Source of the DNA: Ziziphus jujuba
Taxonomy: Eukaryota; Streptophyta; Magnoliopsida; Rosales; Rhamnaceae
Direction of reading: 5' to 3'
Length of the DNA: 64,000 nucleotides
Assembly (NCBI RefSeq): GCF_031755915.1
Contig: NC_083382.1
Span: 4,464,001-4,528,000, forward strand
Part shown: positions 46,500 through 59,627 of the stretch, in pieces
Layout: every line of letters begins with the position of its first letter
Numbering within the stretch: position 1 is the first letter of the stretch
The notes under the pieces: generated by a model
What the model saw: the letters and a program-made list of their open reading frames with translations, nothing else
Databases searched by the model: none
What the model was told of the DNA's origin: nothing
Made by a program: the position numbers and the translations under genes

Positions 46500-49400
46500 T
46501 TTTTAAGGATATTGGTAATAGGCGACACACAAAAATCATTCCGAGTCATCTGTTCCTTTTTTATTTTATTTTATTTTATAAATCAACCTGATTTTTTTGA
46601 AAACTTCAAATAACCAGTAACAATATTTAAGCAATATAACTGTACTGTTTTTTTTTTTTAAATGAAAATATAGGTAACAAGCGTTGCACAGTCTTCTTTA
46701 TGCGTCGCCTGTTCTCTATTTTTTTTTTTTGGTTCTTTTAATCAAGCTAATATTATTTCAACTTAAAATAACCAGTGAAAATATTAGAGTAACATAACTG
46801 AGATGTTTTTTTTTATTTATTTTTTTTAAATATAGGTAACAGGCGACCCATAGTCTCCTTTATGTGTCGCCTGTTCTCTTTTTTTTTTTTTTTTATTCTT
46901 TTAATCAATCTAATTTTATTTCAAATACAAATAACTTGTGAAAATATTAGAACAACATATATGAGCTGTTCTCCTTTTTTTTTTTTTTTTTTGTTCTTTT
47001 AGTCAATCTAATTTTTTTTCAACTACAAATAACCAATGAATATATTAGAGCAATATAACTGAGTTGGTTTTTTTTTTTTTTTTTTTTTTTTAACTTTGTT
47101 AATAGGCGACACACAATCTTCATTGTGCGTCGCCTGTTCTCCTTTTTTTTTTTTTGTTCTTTTAGTCAATCTAATTTTATTTCAATTACAATTAACCAGT
47201 GAAAATGTTAGAGCAATATATCTGAGCTGGTTTTTTTTTTTTTTTTGGTTCTTTTGCAAATATGCTTTTTTTTTTTTTAATTTGTAGATGAGCAACCAAC
47301 AAAACTAATTAAAGATTAAAAAATAATAATAATAAAATATGGAATAGGCGATGCATTTTAATGGAATTGCGTCGTCTGTTCCTTCAATTCTTTTTATTTT
47401 TTATTTAAAAAAAAAGCAATATAATAGACTTTCAATTTTTAAAAACAAGTTATCGTTGACCATAAACACATGAAATTTAAGCCCATTTAACTTTAGTAAA
47501 TCTAATTTTATTTCAACTACAAATAACCAGTAAAAATATTAAAGTAACATAACTGAACTGATATTTTTTTTTTTTTAATTTTGTTAACAGGCGATGCATA
47601 ATGAAGATTGTGCATCGCCTGTTCTCCTTTTTTTTTTTTTGGGTTCCTTAGTCAATCTAATTTTATTTCAGCTACAAATAATCAGTGAAAATATTAGAGC
47701 AACATAAATAAGCTGTTTTTTTTTTCTTTAATTTTTGTTAACAGGCGACGCACAATGAAGATTGTGTGTTGCTTGTTCTCTTTTTTTTTTTTTTTGGTTC
47801 TTTTAGTCAATCTAATTTCATCTTAACTATAAGTAATCAGTGAAAATATTAGAACAACATAACTGAGCTCTTTTTTTTTATTTTTTTATAGATATTGGTA
47901 ATTGGTGACGCACAATGTGCGTTGCTTATTACTAACTGGACACGCACAATATGCCGCCTATTCACTGGTTATTTGTAGTTGAAATAAAATTAGATTGACT
48001 AAAAAATTCAAAAAAAAAAAAAAGAGGAGAGTAGACGATGCACAATCTTCATTATGTGTCGCCTATTAACAAAATTTTGAAAAAAAAACAAAAAGCTCAG
48101 TTATGTTACTCTAATATTTTCACTGGTTATTAATAGTTGAAATAAAATTAGATTGTCTAAAAGAACCAAAAAAAAAAAAAAAAAGGAAAACAGGCGACTC
48201 ATAATCTTTATTGTGCGTCGCCTATTAACAAAATTAAAAAAAAAAAAAAAAAACCAGCTAAGCTATGTTACTTTAATATTTTCACTGGTTATTTGTAGTT
48301 GAAATAAAGTTAGATTGGCTAAAAGAACAAAAAAAAAAAAAGGAGAACAGGCGAAGTACAATCTTCATTGTTCGTTGCCTGTTAACAAATTTTTTTTTTT
48401 AAAAAAAGAAAATCATCTCAGTTATGTTGCTCTAATATTTTCATTGGTTATTTATAGTTGAAATAAAATTAGATTGACTAAAAGAACCCCCCTCCCCCCA
48501 AAAAAAAAGGAGAATAGGCCACGCACAATCTTCATTGTGCGTCGCCTGTTGACAAATTTAAAAAAAAAAAAAAAACATCTCAGTTATGTTTCTATAATAT
48601 TTTCACTTGTTATTTATAGTTGAAATAAAATTAGATTGACTAAAAGAATCTAAAAAAAAAAAAGAAGAATAGGTGATGCACAATCTTCATTGTGCGTCAC
48701 CTATTAACAAAATTTAAAAAAAAAAAAAAACCAACTCAGTTATGTTACTTTAATATTTTCAATGGCTATTTGTAGTTGAAATAAAATTAGATTACCTAAA
48801 AGAAGCAAAAAAAAAAAAAAAAAAAAAAAAGGAGAACAGGCGACGCACAATCTTCATTGTGCGTCGCCTGTTAACAAAATTTAAAAAAACAAAAAAACCA
48901 TCTCAGTTATGTTAGTCTAATATTTTCACTGATTATTTGTAGTTGAAATAAAATTAGATTGACTAAACGAACCAAAAAAAAAAGAAAAAAGAGAACAGGT
49001 GACACACAGTCTTCATTGTGCATTGCTTATTAACAAAATTTAAAAAAAAAAAAAACATAAAACTAGCTCAGTTATGTTTCTTTGATATTTTCACTGGTTA
49101 TTTATAGTTGAAATAAAATTAAATTGACTAAAAGAACCAAAAAAAAAAAAGGCAAATAGACGACGCACAATTTAGATTGTGCATTGCCTGTTAACAAAAT
49201 AAATAAAAAAATAATAAATGAAAACCAGTTCAGTTATGTTACCTTAATATTTTCACTGGTTATTTGTAGCTAAAATAAAATTAGATTGACTAAAAGAACC
49301 CAAAAAAAAAAAAGGAGAACAGGCGATGCACAATCTTCATTGTACGTCGCCTATTACCAAACTCTTAAAAAAAAAAAAAAAAAACCAGCTCAATTATGTT

Positions 49401-49630
49401 GCTCTAATATTTTCACTTGTTATTTATAGTTAAAATAAAATTAGATTGACTAAAAGAAAAAAAAAAAAAAGGCAATGCACAATGGAGCCTGTGCGTCGTT
49501 TGTTACCAAAATCTAAAAAAAAGAAAAAAGAAAAAAAACACACCTCAGTTATGTTGCTCTAATATTTTCACTGGTTATTTGTAGTTGAAATAAAATTAGA
49601 TTGACTAAAAGAACCAAAAAAAAAAAAATT
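46500..49630. repeat. Inverted array of hairpin units, CACTA copy 4
   Basis: About 17 hairpins with the orientation flip near 47900-47960. One hairpin is perfect: AACAGGCGACGCACAAT at 48835-48851, loop CTTC, and its exact complement at 48856-48872. Unit spacing in the right arm is about 155 bp. Confidence 0.85.
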
Positions 49631-49693
49631 GAACCCAGGTCCTCTTACACTCTGAAGGAATCACCACACCACCAGGCCAAATGATTTAGATGT
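49629..49693 (-). other. tRNA-like (SINE-like) segment, CACTA copy 4
   Basis: Third copy of the A-box/B-box-like segment with adjoining T run, again at the outer edge of the right arm. Confidence 0.35.
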
Positions 49694-51785
49694 AATAATA
49701 CAACAAGAACTAGTTTAATATAGTTTTAGGTGATGCATTCTTTTAACAAAGAGTCACTAAATAGATGAAAAGGCGACGCATTTGCAACAACTGCGTCGCC
49801 TTTTCGCTTAACCAATTTTTAACATTTTTTGAATTTGAAAGTTGTTTTAAGTAATTTTTTTAATTTTGCAAATATGCTTTTTTTTTTTTAATTTGTAAAT
49901 GAGGAATCAACAAAACTAATTAAAGATTAAAAAATAATAATAATAAAACATGGAATAGGCAATGCGTTTTAATGGAATTGCGTCGCCTGTTCCTTCAAAA
50001 TTTTTTATTTTTGTTTTTTAAGAAAATGCAATTTAATAGATTTTCGATTTTTAAGAACAAGTAAGCTATCATTGACCATGAATACATGAAAGTTAAGCTC
50101 ATTTAATATACTTATGTAGATAAATTGGTCAATAATGCTTGTTGAATTAGAATTCTATATTCGATACCCTATCTCAAATTAGGTCTTGAGATATTTTGTG
50201 TCTCGTCTATACACATATATGTTAATAATTGAGAAAAGTATTGGCAAAACTATTTTCTGTTTTTAGATTAATGGAATTTATGTTCATTGGATTGCTACAT
50301 GAATATATTTGCAAATGAACAATTAAAAAACTATTTAAAGATTACAAAGAAAAGATAAAAATTGGAGCAGGCGATGCTTTTCTACCATAATGTGTCGCTT
50401 GATCCTAAAATTCAAGAACTAGTGACCCTTCTTGAAGAGAATGCAAATTTTATAAAGAATAAAGGTGTACTTGAAAAACAGAAAAATAAACAACAATCTT
50501 CAATATTTTGCTTCACATTTTTAAGAAATATTTTCAGTTTTTATTTGTAGATGAAAACTAAAAAATTAATCAAAGAAAAAAAATGAAACTGAGAGAACAG
50601 GCGCGTTTTTTCCATTTTTTGAAAATTTTTGCCACGTTTTAAAATTTTTACGCTTGTCTTTGAATCCTTTTTCTTTTTCAAAACTACATCAAATACACTA
50701 TCTAATAGATATTAAATTTGGAAGCAATCTAAGAAAGTCCTGAAGAGTGGGATATTTCGGGTTTCATTTTTCATTTGCCTATGTTGTCGTCGGCAGGGAA
50801 GCTGGATTTCTCTATGTTGCGTGATTTTCTGGGTTTCTTCTTTCTTCATCTCCATTGTTTAGGTCAGTTTCTTTTTTCTTTGTGGTTGGCGAAGACATGT
50901 GGTGGATTGGGTTTTTTTTTTCTTTTTTTTTTTTTTCATTTTAACCACACGTTAGGTTCGTTGGGTTTTATTAATCTTGCTTTTGTAGAAATTTTGTTTG
51001 TGATATTGCTTGACATTGTTTTGCTAAGTTCAACAAGTATTTTATGTTGAAGATTAACTTGATTCGAGATGGTCTGTTGTTTTAACTTTACCACAACATC
51101 ATACTTTTGTTGAAGAAGATGTTCTTGGAGATACTATGATGGCTCACAATCCATTTGTCATATAGTTGCCAAGTATCGATGAAAATGATAATGAGGATGA
51201 ATGTGATAGTGGCTATGTTTGTAATGACTGTAAGGAGATATGGATAAACAATATCTTCTAAATAAATTGGTACGTATATTTATTAACTTATGTTTTAAGT
51301 AATATTTATAACATTATTATTATTCATTTAATTATTTTTTTGATCCGCTTCATTATGTGTTTTGCACTTTTAATTATGAGAAATGCGTTTCGCCAAATCT
51401 TAAGAACGATGGTAATATTCTTTAAATTTTCATTTACTAAATTACATATTTAATAATGATTAATATTTTATTTATTTTGCATAAGTGTTAATAACTTTTT
51501 TAATTCTTCCATATGCAGTATGAGGGTGTAATATCGTCAACAAGAGGACGTCAACTTCCATCTCAATGAGTATGTATTCATGAAAGTTTAATTAATATTA
51601 AATTTGTTATGAAAAAATATAATAGTTTATAAATTATGTCAAAATATGTCAATGAGTTAATATTTAATTTATTTGATAATTAATTTGTCATGAAAAAAAT
51701 ATGTATTTTAAATTTTTGTATTTTGTTTTTTGTATTTTAATTATTCTTATATTTTTACTATTTTAATAATATTCACAAAATTAAA
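49694..51785. other. CACTA copy 4, unique right part
   Basis: Same content as 24896-27084: hairpin with GGCGACGCATTTGC and CTGCGTCGCC (49770-49802), 230-bp duplicate, exon-like stretch ending TTTAGGTCAGT (the donor GT is changed here), AT-rich DNA. No transposase is recognised. Confidence 0.5.
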
Positions 51786-52470
51786 AATTAAAAAATGAAT
51801 AGATGACGCATCAACAAGAATCAAGGTCACCTAACATATTTGGCGAGCTTTACTTGCCTATCTTTAGCGACTAACAAATCTAGCGATGCTTAAAATAGAG
51901 TCACTATAAGTAATGAAAACTACGTCACTAAAACCCTCCATGGTCGCTAAAAAGGCGACTCTACTTATAAATCGCTTGTAATATCTTTATTTAGGGACTC
52001 TACACAAAACAGTCACTAGAAAATACATCGCTATAAGTGGATCGAAATAATGAGTTGCTAAAAGTTATATGGGTCGCTAAAAACTCATATATAGGTGACT
52101 TATATAATGCGTCGCTAAAAACCCAAATAAGGAGACTCTCATAAAGAGTCGTTAAAAGTCGATCTATATCGCTAAAAACTCTAATTCCGTGACTCAAATA
52201 ATACGTCACTAAAAGTGTATATTGTCGCTAAAAATGAAAATATAGACGACTCTGATAATGAGTCGCTAAAAGTCTATGGTTGGTGACTCATGTAATGCGT
52301 CGCTAAAAGTAACATGTGTCGCTAAAAATTGACGTATAAGCGACTCTCATAATGAGTAGCTGAATGCCTATTTAAGTCACTAAAAACTTAAGGACAAGCG
52401 ACTCTAATAATGGGTCGCTAAATGTCTTTGCATTTCGCGATAGGATGTTAAGCGATTTATTGGAATACGT
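51786..52470. repeat. Right subterminal repeats, CACTA copy 4
   Basis: Repeats of GTCGCTAAAA and GGCGACTC in both orientations at about 60-70 bp intervals, as in copies 2 and 3. Confidence 0.7.
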
Positions 52471-52532
52471 CGTTGTTTATTTTTTGTGACGTATTGATTG
52501 CGTTATTTATCAATACGATTCTAGTAGTGGTT

Positions 52533-52657
52533 GTTTGAGCTCTTAGAAGACCATGAAAAATCATATAACATGCCATTACAATAGGTGAATGTGCTAAACT
52601 AGTGAGATGACATGTTAGTACGGTCTTCTCCATGCGATAACAGGCAACGATGTTATC
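52533..52657 (-). pseudogene. LINE RNase H remnant (block J), unit 4, cut by LTR
   Basis: Starts GTTTGAGCTCTTAG right after the CACTA target duplication. The minus strand carries the NVMACYMIFHGLLR-type piece. Interrupted at 52657 by the LTR. Confidence 0.4.
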
Positions 52658-54984
52658 TGTAACACCCCGTACAAAAAAAAAATATATATATATACATGAT
52701 TAAACAAGTTTGACCAAATTGACTAAGTTTGACCAAGTTTGAACAAGTGAATAATATATGGGTTCAAGTTGACTTTTTCAATAACTAATATTTTTGGTTT
52801 GAATGAGGTACCATTGTGTAGATTTCGTCGATACGGATAAAAAGTTACTGAGCAGTTTTAAGCATAAGTTTTAAATTAGTGTCCACGCCAGTCCCCAATT
52901 TTTGTCTGTTAGTGACCCAAGGCTTTATATAAGCCTAGGTAAGCATGTCAAATAGGAAACAAAGCCCAAAATATCCATTTCTTCCCCAAAACCTGAGAAA
53001 TTCTCTCTTTAGACCCGTGGATCCGAATTGGGTCGTTTTGACCCGTTTATCATCGAACCGGGTCACTGCCGTTTTACCCATTTCTGGCCAACCACCACTT
53101 ACACGCGCCAGCCACCTAGGAAGGTCACCTGAAGGAGAGCTTAGCCGCGAAATTTCACGGCAAGAGGCGGCCGGACGTGTCCAGATCGGGCCGGCAAAGT
53201 CTGCGGCCGTTGGCGAGGTGGGTCGTCGGATTTTCTCATTTTTTGGTTGTTTCAGGCCAATCCATACACCTTTTCCACTATTTTCGACCCCTCTGAGCTC
53301 ATTTCCGTGCTTCAATAGTGTTTTCCGGCCACCGGAGGAAACTTTGGACCAAGGTGAGCATACTGATGAGTTCCTTGTCTCTTGGGCTTTCTGTCAATAT
53401 AAAGTTTGTGAATTTTGGAGGTCGTTTGATAATTTTTCCACTTTTGGATCAATTAGTTAATTTTCGGATAAGTTGGGGACTGTGTTTGGACAAAATTGGT
53501 CAAATTAGTTAAAATTGGAGTTGAATTAGTGAAATTGGATATTATTAGGACCCATTAGGTGGTTCAATTTCAAAATATTAGGCTTTGGATGAAAATCACC
53601 AATTTTGGGTATCGGGTCCTAAAGACACGCGGTATAATTGGACTGTCCGGTGTCCAATTTATGCAATTTTGTAGTACTGTAAATTATTTTGAGACATTTG
53701 GATTATACAAGTGTCTCTGATTTAGTTGTTTGGAGCCTGAGAAATATTTTATTATATTACAGGCACTCGAGTTGAGCCTGGAGGAAATCCTGTAGAGGAG
53801 CAGGCATGAGCATCTATAGTATTGTGAGTGGTTATATCATTTTTAAATGATTTGGGTATATAGTATAGTCTATATGTGGTTTAAATATTTTATGTATATA
53901 TCATTTGATTGAAATGTTGTTTTATGCATATATAAATATTTGCTTTCACATATATGTGTTGTCATTTTATGTGACTTTTGATAATATTTTAAGTGATTTT
54001 CAATTTTAATGGGTCCATAAATGGATTTGTGGTATTTAAATATCTTGGTAATTAAATTGAGATTTTAAATCATTTTGGAAACTATTTGGTTTGAGAAACC
54101 AGATTGAAAATCATATGATTTTAAGCATGATCAAATGTTTTATAATTTTATGTGCTTAAAATTGGTTCATGGTGAATATATTTCACTGTAATATTTCTGG
54201 TTTTCGTATGAAATGATGTTTTGAGATTTTTGAAGTATTTAATTAAGTGGTGGAAGTTTAAATGTTAAACTATGATTTATGATACAATATCGTTTGGAAA
54301 AGTATATATATAATCTTACAAGAGTGTTTCATGTATACTGTATTGGTTATTTTTAAATTGAAGTACCATGTAATGCCAATACCTTGGATCAATATTATAT
54401 TATATTATATTACCGCACGCTGGGTTTACCACGGTACCGCGAGGTTGTTTTCACCCAACGGTTATCTATTATTACCACGGACTGTGAGGTCGGTCTCATC
54501 CAATGGTTTATTATTGCCATGGACCATGAGATTGGGTATGTCCCGACGGTTATTTATTATTTCCACGACACCATTCATATATTGAGGGTCGTGAGGTGGG
54601 TGTATCCCACGGTTTGCAGGTACATGGTATGGTACATTGTATATGTTTGTATATATTGTTGATTTACAAATATTGTGATGATCTCTGCATTTTCATATTT
54701 ATTTGGTAGAATTATATTTATTATATTTTGTGCTCAAATGTTTATATCATGATTTGAGACATTTCATAATATTACAATGATCGTTCATTCATACTTTTGA
54801 GCATCGGTTTTATGATATTAATTGGGGTACAAGTTTGGGTTTTGTGAAATGATTTTTAAACGGGAAACTTTTCAAAAGAGTGGAACGAGAGGTCTTGAGA
54901 GAAAGATTTTTCAGAAATAAATCATTATTTTTCTATTATATTATGTCACTCACTGAGATTCTTTATCTCACGTTTTAAATTTGA
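52658..54984 (+). mobile_element. LTR fragment, TGTAACACCCC family, 3' end deleted
   Basis: Starts TGTAACACCCCGTAC directly within block J. A TTATATAA box at 52925-52932 is a candidate LTR promoter. A GC-rich stretch (53020-53350) matches the corresponding part of the solo LTRs in reverse orientation. Four degenerate repeats of about 45 bp (ACCACGG...GAGGT...CCAACGG...) lie at 54413-54620. It ends near GTCACTCACTGAGATTC-TTTATCTCAC (about 54950-54975), then block B text follows. The CCTGACA terminus and right target duplication are missing. Confidence 0.7.
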
Positions 54985-55500
54985 GAAAAAAAAAACTCAA
55001 TTTTAGTGGTTATTAATGCAAAAGGTAATTGATCTGGTTCAGACAAAAATTTAAAAAAAAAAAATAGATGAATTTTTTTTTTTATGTTTCCATAAAAAGG
55101 TCAAATCACACACACACACACACACACACAAAAAAAAAAAAAAAAAGAGACTCAGTTGAGTATTAGATGGCTCAGCATTTATGAGCCTGAAAGTAACTTT
55201 AGAGTTTTCCTTGTAATGTGGGAAGGAGGAAAAAAAACAAAAAAACAAAAAAAAAAAGTAAGTTTGATAAGACTGGAGAGGGAAGGAGATGACGTTGATC
55301 CATCTAAACGTTCAAGTTTGTTAATCGATTTTACAGCTGTATTTAATGGAAATAATTAATAGTTTATAATTATCAGTAATTATAAAGTGGTAAAATGATG
55401 TGACAAAGTTGTCCAGATGTCCTTCATTTAATGAAGGAGTATCCACTTAAATCAGTACTCCGGAAGTAGAGTTTTTCCCCTATATTATTAATAATAATAA
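54985..55500. repeat. End of block A and block B (upstream), copy 5
   Basis: Short piece resuming at AAAAACTCAATTTTAGTGG. Includes a (CA)n microsatellite at 55109-55130. No gene is seen. Confidence 0.6.
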
Positions 55501-55511
55501 GTCCCACATCG
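55501..55511 (+). promoter_or_regulatory. USE element, copy 4 (exact consensus)
   Basis: GTCCCACATCG, with TTATAA at 55537-55542, 25 bp downstream, and the 7SL-like start at 55568. Confidence 0.6.
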
Positions 55512-55567
55512 GTCAAAATAAAGGTACAATAATACTTTATAACCAGATTTGGAGTGCAATGGGAGAA

Positions 55568-55725
55568 GCAGGGCTAAATGGCACTAGCCTGTTACTCAAG
55601 CGAGGGCATTAAGATGGTTGAAGAAATTGCCCTACTCCTTAGCCAATTGACCAGCATCTTGACTTGATTTGCCACCTCAGCAAAACACAGCAGCCGCACG
55701 TTAAGCCTATCTCCAGTCCTATGAC
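55568..55725 (+). pseudogene. 7SL/SRP RNA-like sequence, copy 4
   Basis: GCAGGGCTAAATGGCACTAG, then CCTGTTACTCAAGCGAGGGC and ATTAAGATGG, then a more diverged second half (AAACACAGCAGCCGCACG in place of the AAACACCGCGGCGGC of the 42081 copy). The CGG-rich stem base changes suggest loss of structure. Confidence 0.4.
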
Positions 55726-58138
55726 AAATAGGACCAGGACTAGGACCAGTAGAGCACTGAATCGCCAAGTGAAAAACGAGACCAAAAAGCCCACAAAGAT
55801 TGGAAGGTACTATAACCAAAAGGACAAATTGAAAACCAAAAAACCAAACAACTTGAAAACCCAAAAACCAAAAAAGACAAGGCTCTAGAGAGAAAGGAAG
55901 CCAGTGCTGGTTCGGAATTGGTGCGTTAGTGTCTATGGCGTTAAAGTTGGGCTGAGCTCAAATTTCAACAACCAATTTTTTGTTCTTCCTTTATTTATAG
56001 CTGCTAATAATAATTTGTGATCCTTATTAGGCTTACGCAACAATGATTTTCATTTGGTTTTTATATCCTTTTAATAGAAACTAAGCTTTTTCGTTTTATT
56101 TTTATATCATTTTAACTGGATAATGATCTTATAAAGAAATTTTCGAATGTAGTAACCTATTTTATTTAAAAAAGGATATTGTTTAAAAAATATATAGATA
56201 TACTTTTAAAGCAAAACCTAAATAGTTGAAGAAGAGCCCATAAAATCTACTAGCAATAATTATTAGTTTATATTTATGTTGTACATATGTTAGATGAAAT
56301 AATTCAATATATATATATATATATAAATATTCTATTGAGTATTGTCAAATTATGTTGCTTAACCAGTATCATATAATATGTAATCTATGTAAAAACTATT
56401 AATGTCTTTTCAAATAGATTACTTACATACAGTGTTATATGGGCAACATTGAATGGTAGGCTAAAATTATATGTATACATATAAATGCTACTTTAAACGA
56501 TAAACATTTATTATTGTCTAATTCATCGTTACATATATAAACAAATTTTCAATGTAGTAACTTATATTATTTGAATAATGATATTGTTCTAAATATATAT
56601 GCATATTTTTAATTCAAAACCTAAATAGTTGAAGAATAGCCTATAAATTCTATTAGCAATAATTATTAGGGATGATTGATATTAACCATGTATTTAGTAG
56701 TAAAATCTATATGAACTTTCCTAATGCTTTTAAACATTACATTGCATAAGTCACACCTATTGGAACTTAGAAATAGAATGGGTGGTTAATCAATGTTAAT
56801 ATATCATTTGTATTTGATTAGAGATTTTTGTTATTTAGGCTTTGAAGAGAAATAATAGGAAATACGACCCATAATACACACAATATTATTATCACTGGCC
56901 ACTGCATTTATTATTATTATTTTTTTTTGGGTAACAGCCCACAACAAAATGCTGCACTATTACTATTCCTGTCAATCTAATGCTAATCAATTGCCACTTT
57001 GATCAGTTTATATTTATGTTGTACATATGTTAGATGAAATAATTCAATAAACATATTGATCCTAAGTTTATATATATATATATATATGTATATATGTGTA
57101 TTTTATTGTGTATCATCACACAAATTTATGTTGTTTGAAATTTATGTTGTTTGACTAGGACCATATAATATATGTAAAACTATTAATTTTTTTGGGGATA
57201 GATTGCTTATGTACAAAATTATGTGGGCAACATTAAATGGTAGACTAAAATTACATGTGTATATATATATATATATGCTACTGTGGACTATAAATATTTG
57301 TCAAAATCCATTGTTATATGTAATCAGATTGCAATTGGATGGTTGTACTCTACCAAGAGATGGGTGATGATGTCCCTGTTAGTCTTTTTATGATGCAGAT
57401 ATTTATAAATTTTTAACTTGCAAATATATATAAAATACACATTATTTTAACATTTATTTCAACATTTTATCTGATGTATATTTGTAAATTAAAAACTTAT
57501 GAATGTCAGTACCACAGTAAAATTAAATTAAAAATATTAAAATATAATTTATTTCAATTTAGACATTTTAGTTTTAATTTGTTATAACTATAGAGATGTT
57601 TTATTAAAAAGAAAAAAATTTCCTTTTAGTGCTGCTCAACTATTAATTGCTATTTGCCAAAAATCTAATAGGAACAAAGTGAAATAAATTGAAATTCAAA
57701 AGCTTAAATGGGAGTTTTAAATTTAAAAGTCAAAAGTGCAATTTCTTTAAACTATAAGATACTAAAATACAATTAACTCTAAATAGAATTGAAAAATATT
57801 TGAGGTATAAATTGTGATTTCGAGCAACAAAGAAAAATATATAATAAGCAAAATAAAAAGGGACTTTTAAAATTTATGCTAGATTATAAAACTAAAAAAA
57901 AAAAAAGAGAAAATAAAGATAATTTATATGAAATTAAACACCATGACCATGCATGTTTTGCATGAAATTTGAATAATACCGATGACTCACTGATTGAAAA
58001 TTGAATCCTAGCAATCTCTGTTTGCTTCCTTTCACCTTCTTACTAGTTTATATATTTAAGTTATCCTTGTTATTTATTTGTTTATTTTTGTTCACTTTCG
58101 CACTTAATAAATTGTTTAACGGTATTTACATATTGTTA
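55726..58138. repeat. Block B tail and block C copy 5, noncoding part
   Basis: GACC-rich tail to about 55970, then block C. A 19-bp duplication of AAATTTATGTTGTTTGA lies at 57121-57157. (TA)n tracts at 56309-56326 and 57068-57087. No gene is seen. Confidence 0.65.
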
Positions 58139-58348
58139 TCAATGCCTGATGAGTACTACAGCAGACATGGATAGCGAAGATAACATCACAAAAAGCCCTC
58201 CAACATAATCCGTGATAAAATATTGGGAAAGAGGGATGAAACACAAGTTTTGCCTCTCAGTGATAGTATCAGTATCATCTTTGATCAAAATCACCTCTGG
58301 ACAATCACCATTGTTGTTGTCAGTCTCAGCTTCAACCGTGATATAAAA
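58139..58348 (-). CDS. Unrecognised 3'-terminal exon, copy 4
   Basis: Fourth 210-bp copy, open throughout, with TAG acceptor at plus 58349-58351 and TGA at 58141-58139. It carries more substitutions than the other copies, some changing amino acids (for example Ala to Pro after the DC pair), but none breaks the frame. Confidence 0.4.
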   Translation of the reverse strand, partial: FYITVEAETDNNNGDCPEVILIKDDTDTITERQNLCFIPLSQYFITDYVGGLFVMLSSLSMSAVVLIRH

Positions 58349-59267
58349 CTATTTTTATGCAAATTAATTGAAACTAGTTATTTTTATTTTATTATTATGT
58401 TTGGAATACTATTTGGAATTGTTTAGACTATGAGAAAATAACAATTTCTACTTTTTGGTTTTTTTGGAGTACTTGTTCAAAAAATCCATTGGAAATCATT
58501 ATTAAAGAACAAAATAGTAATAATAATAATAATCTGGAAGGGTATTGCTTCTTTTGGATTAAACTTACAAATTAGATACTAATAGTTAACCATTTGAAAC
58601 TATGAATAGGAAATTTAATAATCATGATTGGTTTTAATGAGTCACCCTAATAGTTATTAAGTCAATCAAATTTAATAATCATGATTGGTTTTAATGAGTC
58701 ACCCTAATAGTTATTAAGTCAATCAAAGTAATTTAACCACGTATCCAACAATTGTATTCTAAAAATAAATAAATAAATAGAGATGAAATTTGGATCTCAA
58801 ATAAAAAGTATAACTAAATGTTATGACAACCAAATAAAACATCTTATACATTTTGATCATTGCAAATACTATTTTTTTTTTCGTACTCTTTATACATTCA
58901 GCAAATGATTCAGTGCAAAAGGAGCAACTAATATCCCAAGGATAATCTAACCTTAAACCCCTGTGCCCCTATGATTTAAAAAGAAAAAAAAAAGTGATTT
59001 TTTCTTTTTCTAAATTAATGTCAAATTGTAATTTAAGGTTTAAGCCATATTGAGGTCCTTCCACAAAAAGAATAAAGAGAGAGGAAAACAGGGCTAATAA
59101 CTTTTTAAATATACAATCTCCTTTTTTTTTTAATTTTTTTTTTCTTTCTCTGGACAGAATCATAAAATCTCTCTTTTTTCCCAAGAAATAGTCGAGAGTT
59201 GAGGGAAAAAAAATAAAAATTATCGACCTATGTCACATATAATCCGACCCCTTCTGCATCATCATCA
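58349..59267. repeat. End of block C and 3' flank of PADRE pseudogene, copy B
   Basis: Holds a 57-bp tandem duplication (second copy starts about 58669; unit contains ATCATGATTGGTTTTAATGA) and AT-rich DNA. No other gene is seen. Confidence 0.6.
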
Positions 59268-59621
59268 TCATCTTATCCAAACCGGCATCGAGAACTCCTC
59301 AATATCACCCAAGTTCAACTTCGACGCCGGCGTCGGATCCTTGTTCCTTCAATCATCCCCATATTCCTCCACAAACTTCTGCTGCGAAGCCACCTCGACT
59401 CCGGACTATGGCAACGGTTTAACTTTGCCATTGGAAACCCGCTGCTTCGTCGCAGAGTTGGCGGTAATAAACAAAGCGCCCATGTCGCCGGCAGTCACCA
59501 CGGAATTGACTCTCTTCATAGGAAAGATAACGTAGACATTACCCATCTCAAGGTCTTCATTAGCGTTGATCGCGGAGAACCTCCTTCCGATTCGCAGAGA
59601 CATCGTGCTCACCAAGAGCAA
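59268..59621 (-). pseudogene. PADRE (DUF4228) protein fragment, copy B
   Basis: Better preserved than copy A: the minus strand reads LVSTMSLRIGRRFSAINAN, EDLEMGNVYVIFPMKRVNSV, VTAGDMGALFITANSATKQR in one frame, then TAG at 59408-59406, TGA at 59351-59349 (shared with copy A), then KLNLGDIEEFS and a TGA at 59270-59268. The N-terminal part expected of a full protein is missing because block I abuts it. Internal Met is not a true start. Confidence 0.75.
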
Positions 59622-59627
59622 GTTCGG

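Larger units (their letters stand above)
46093..52529. mobile_element. Full-length non-autonomous CACTA-like element, copy 4
   Basis: A 6,437-bp element with left end CATTACATGAAAATTGAT, right end TTCTAGTAGTG, and GTT on both sides (46090-46092; 52530-52532), at the same unit position as copy 2. It has the same internal order: left subterminal repeats (46101-46320), hairpin array, tRNA-like segment, 230-bp duplicate, exon-like stretch, right subterminal repeats. No transposase is seen. Identical position and duplication imply that copies 2 and 4 descend from one insertion duplicated with the unit. Confidence 0.85.
40131..54984. repeat. Tandem composite unit 4
   Basis: This unit holds block A, the best 7SL-like copy, C, a D region that has lost its PADRE fragment, a full CACTA element, the start of J, and then an LTR that begins at 52658. 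The LTR's 3' end and the rest of the unit (F, LIG6, I, J and the next block A) are gone, and the LTR is fused to block B of the next unit near 54984. Confidence 0.8.

Noticed and set aside
52945..53460. 171-codon open frame in a GC-rich stretch
   Set aside because: Lies inside an LTR. Equivalent GC-rich parts of the two solo LTRs do not keep the frame and no domain is recognisable.
55578..55680. Short ORF MALACYSSEGIKMVEEIA... as a protein gene
   Set aside because: It is interrupted by TGA in the same copy, lacks the ATG in the 42081 copy, and the USE/TATA spacing argues for an RNA gene. Kept only as an alternative.
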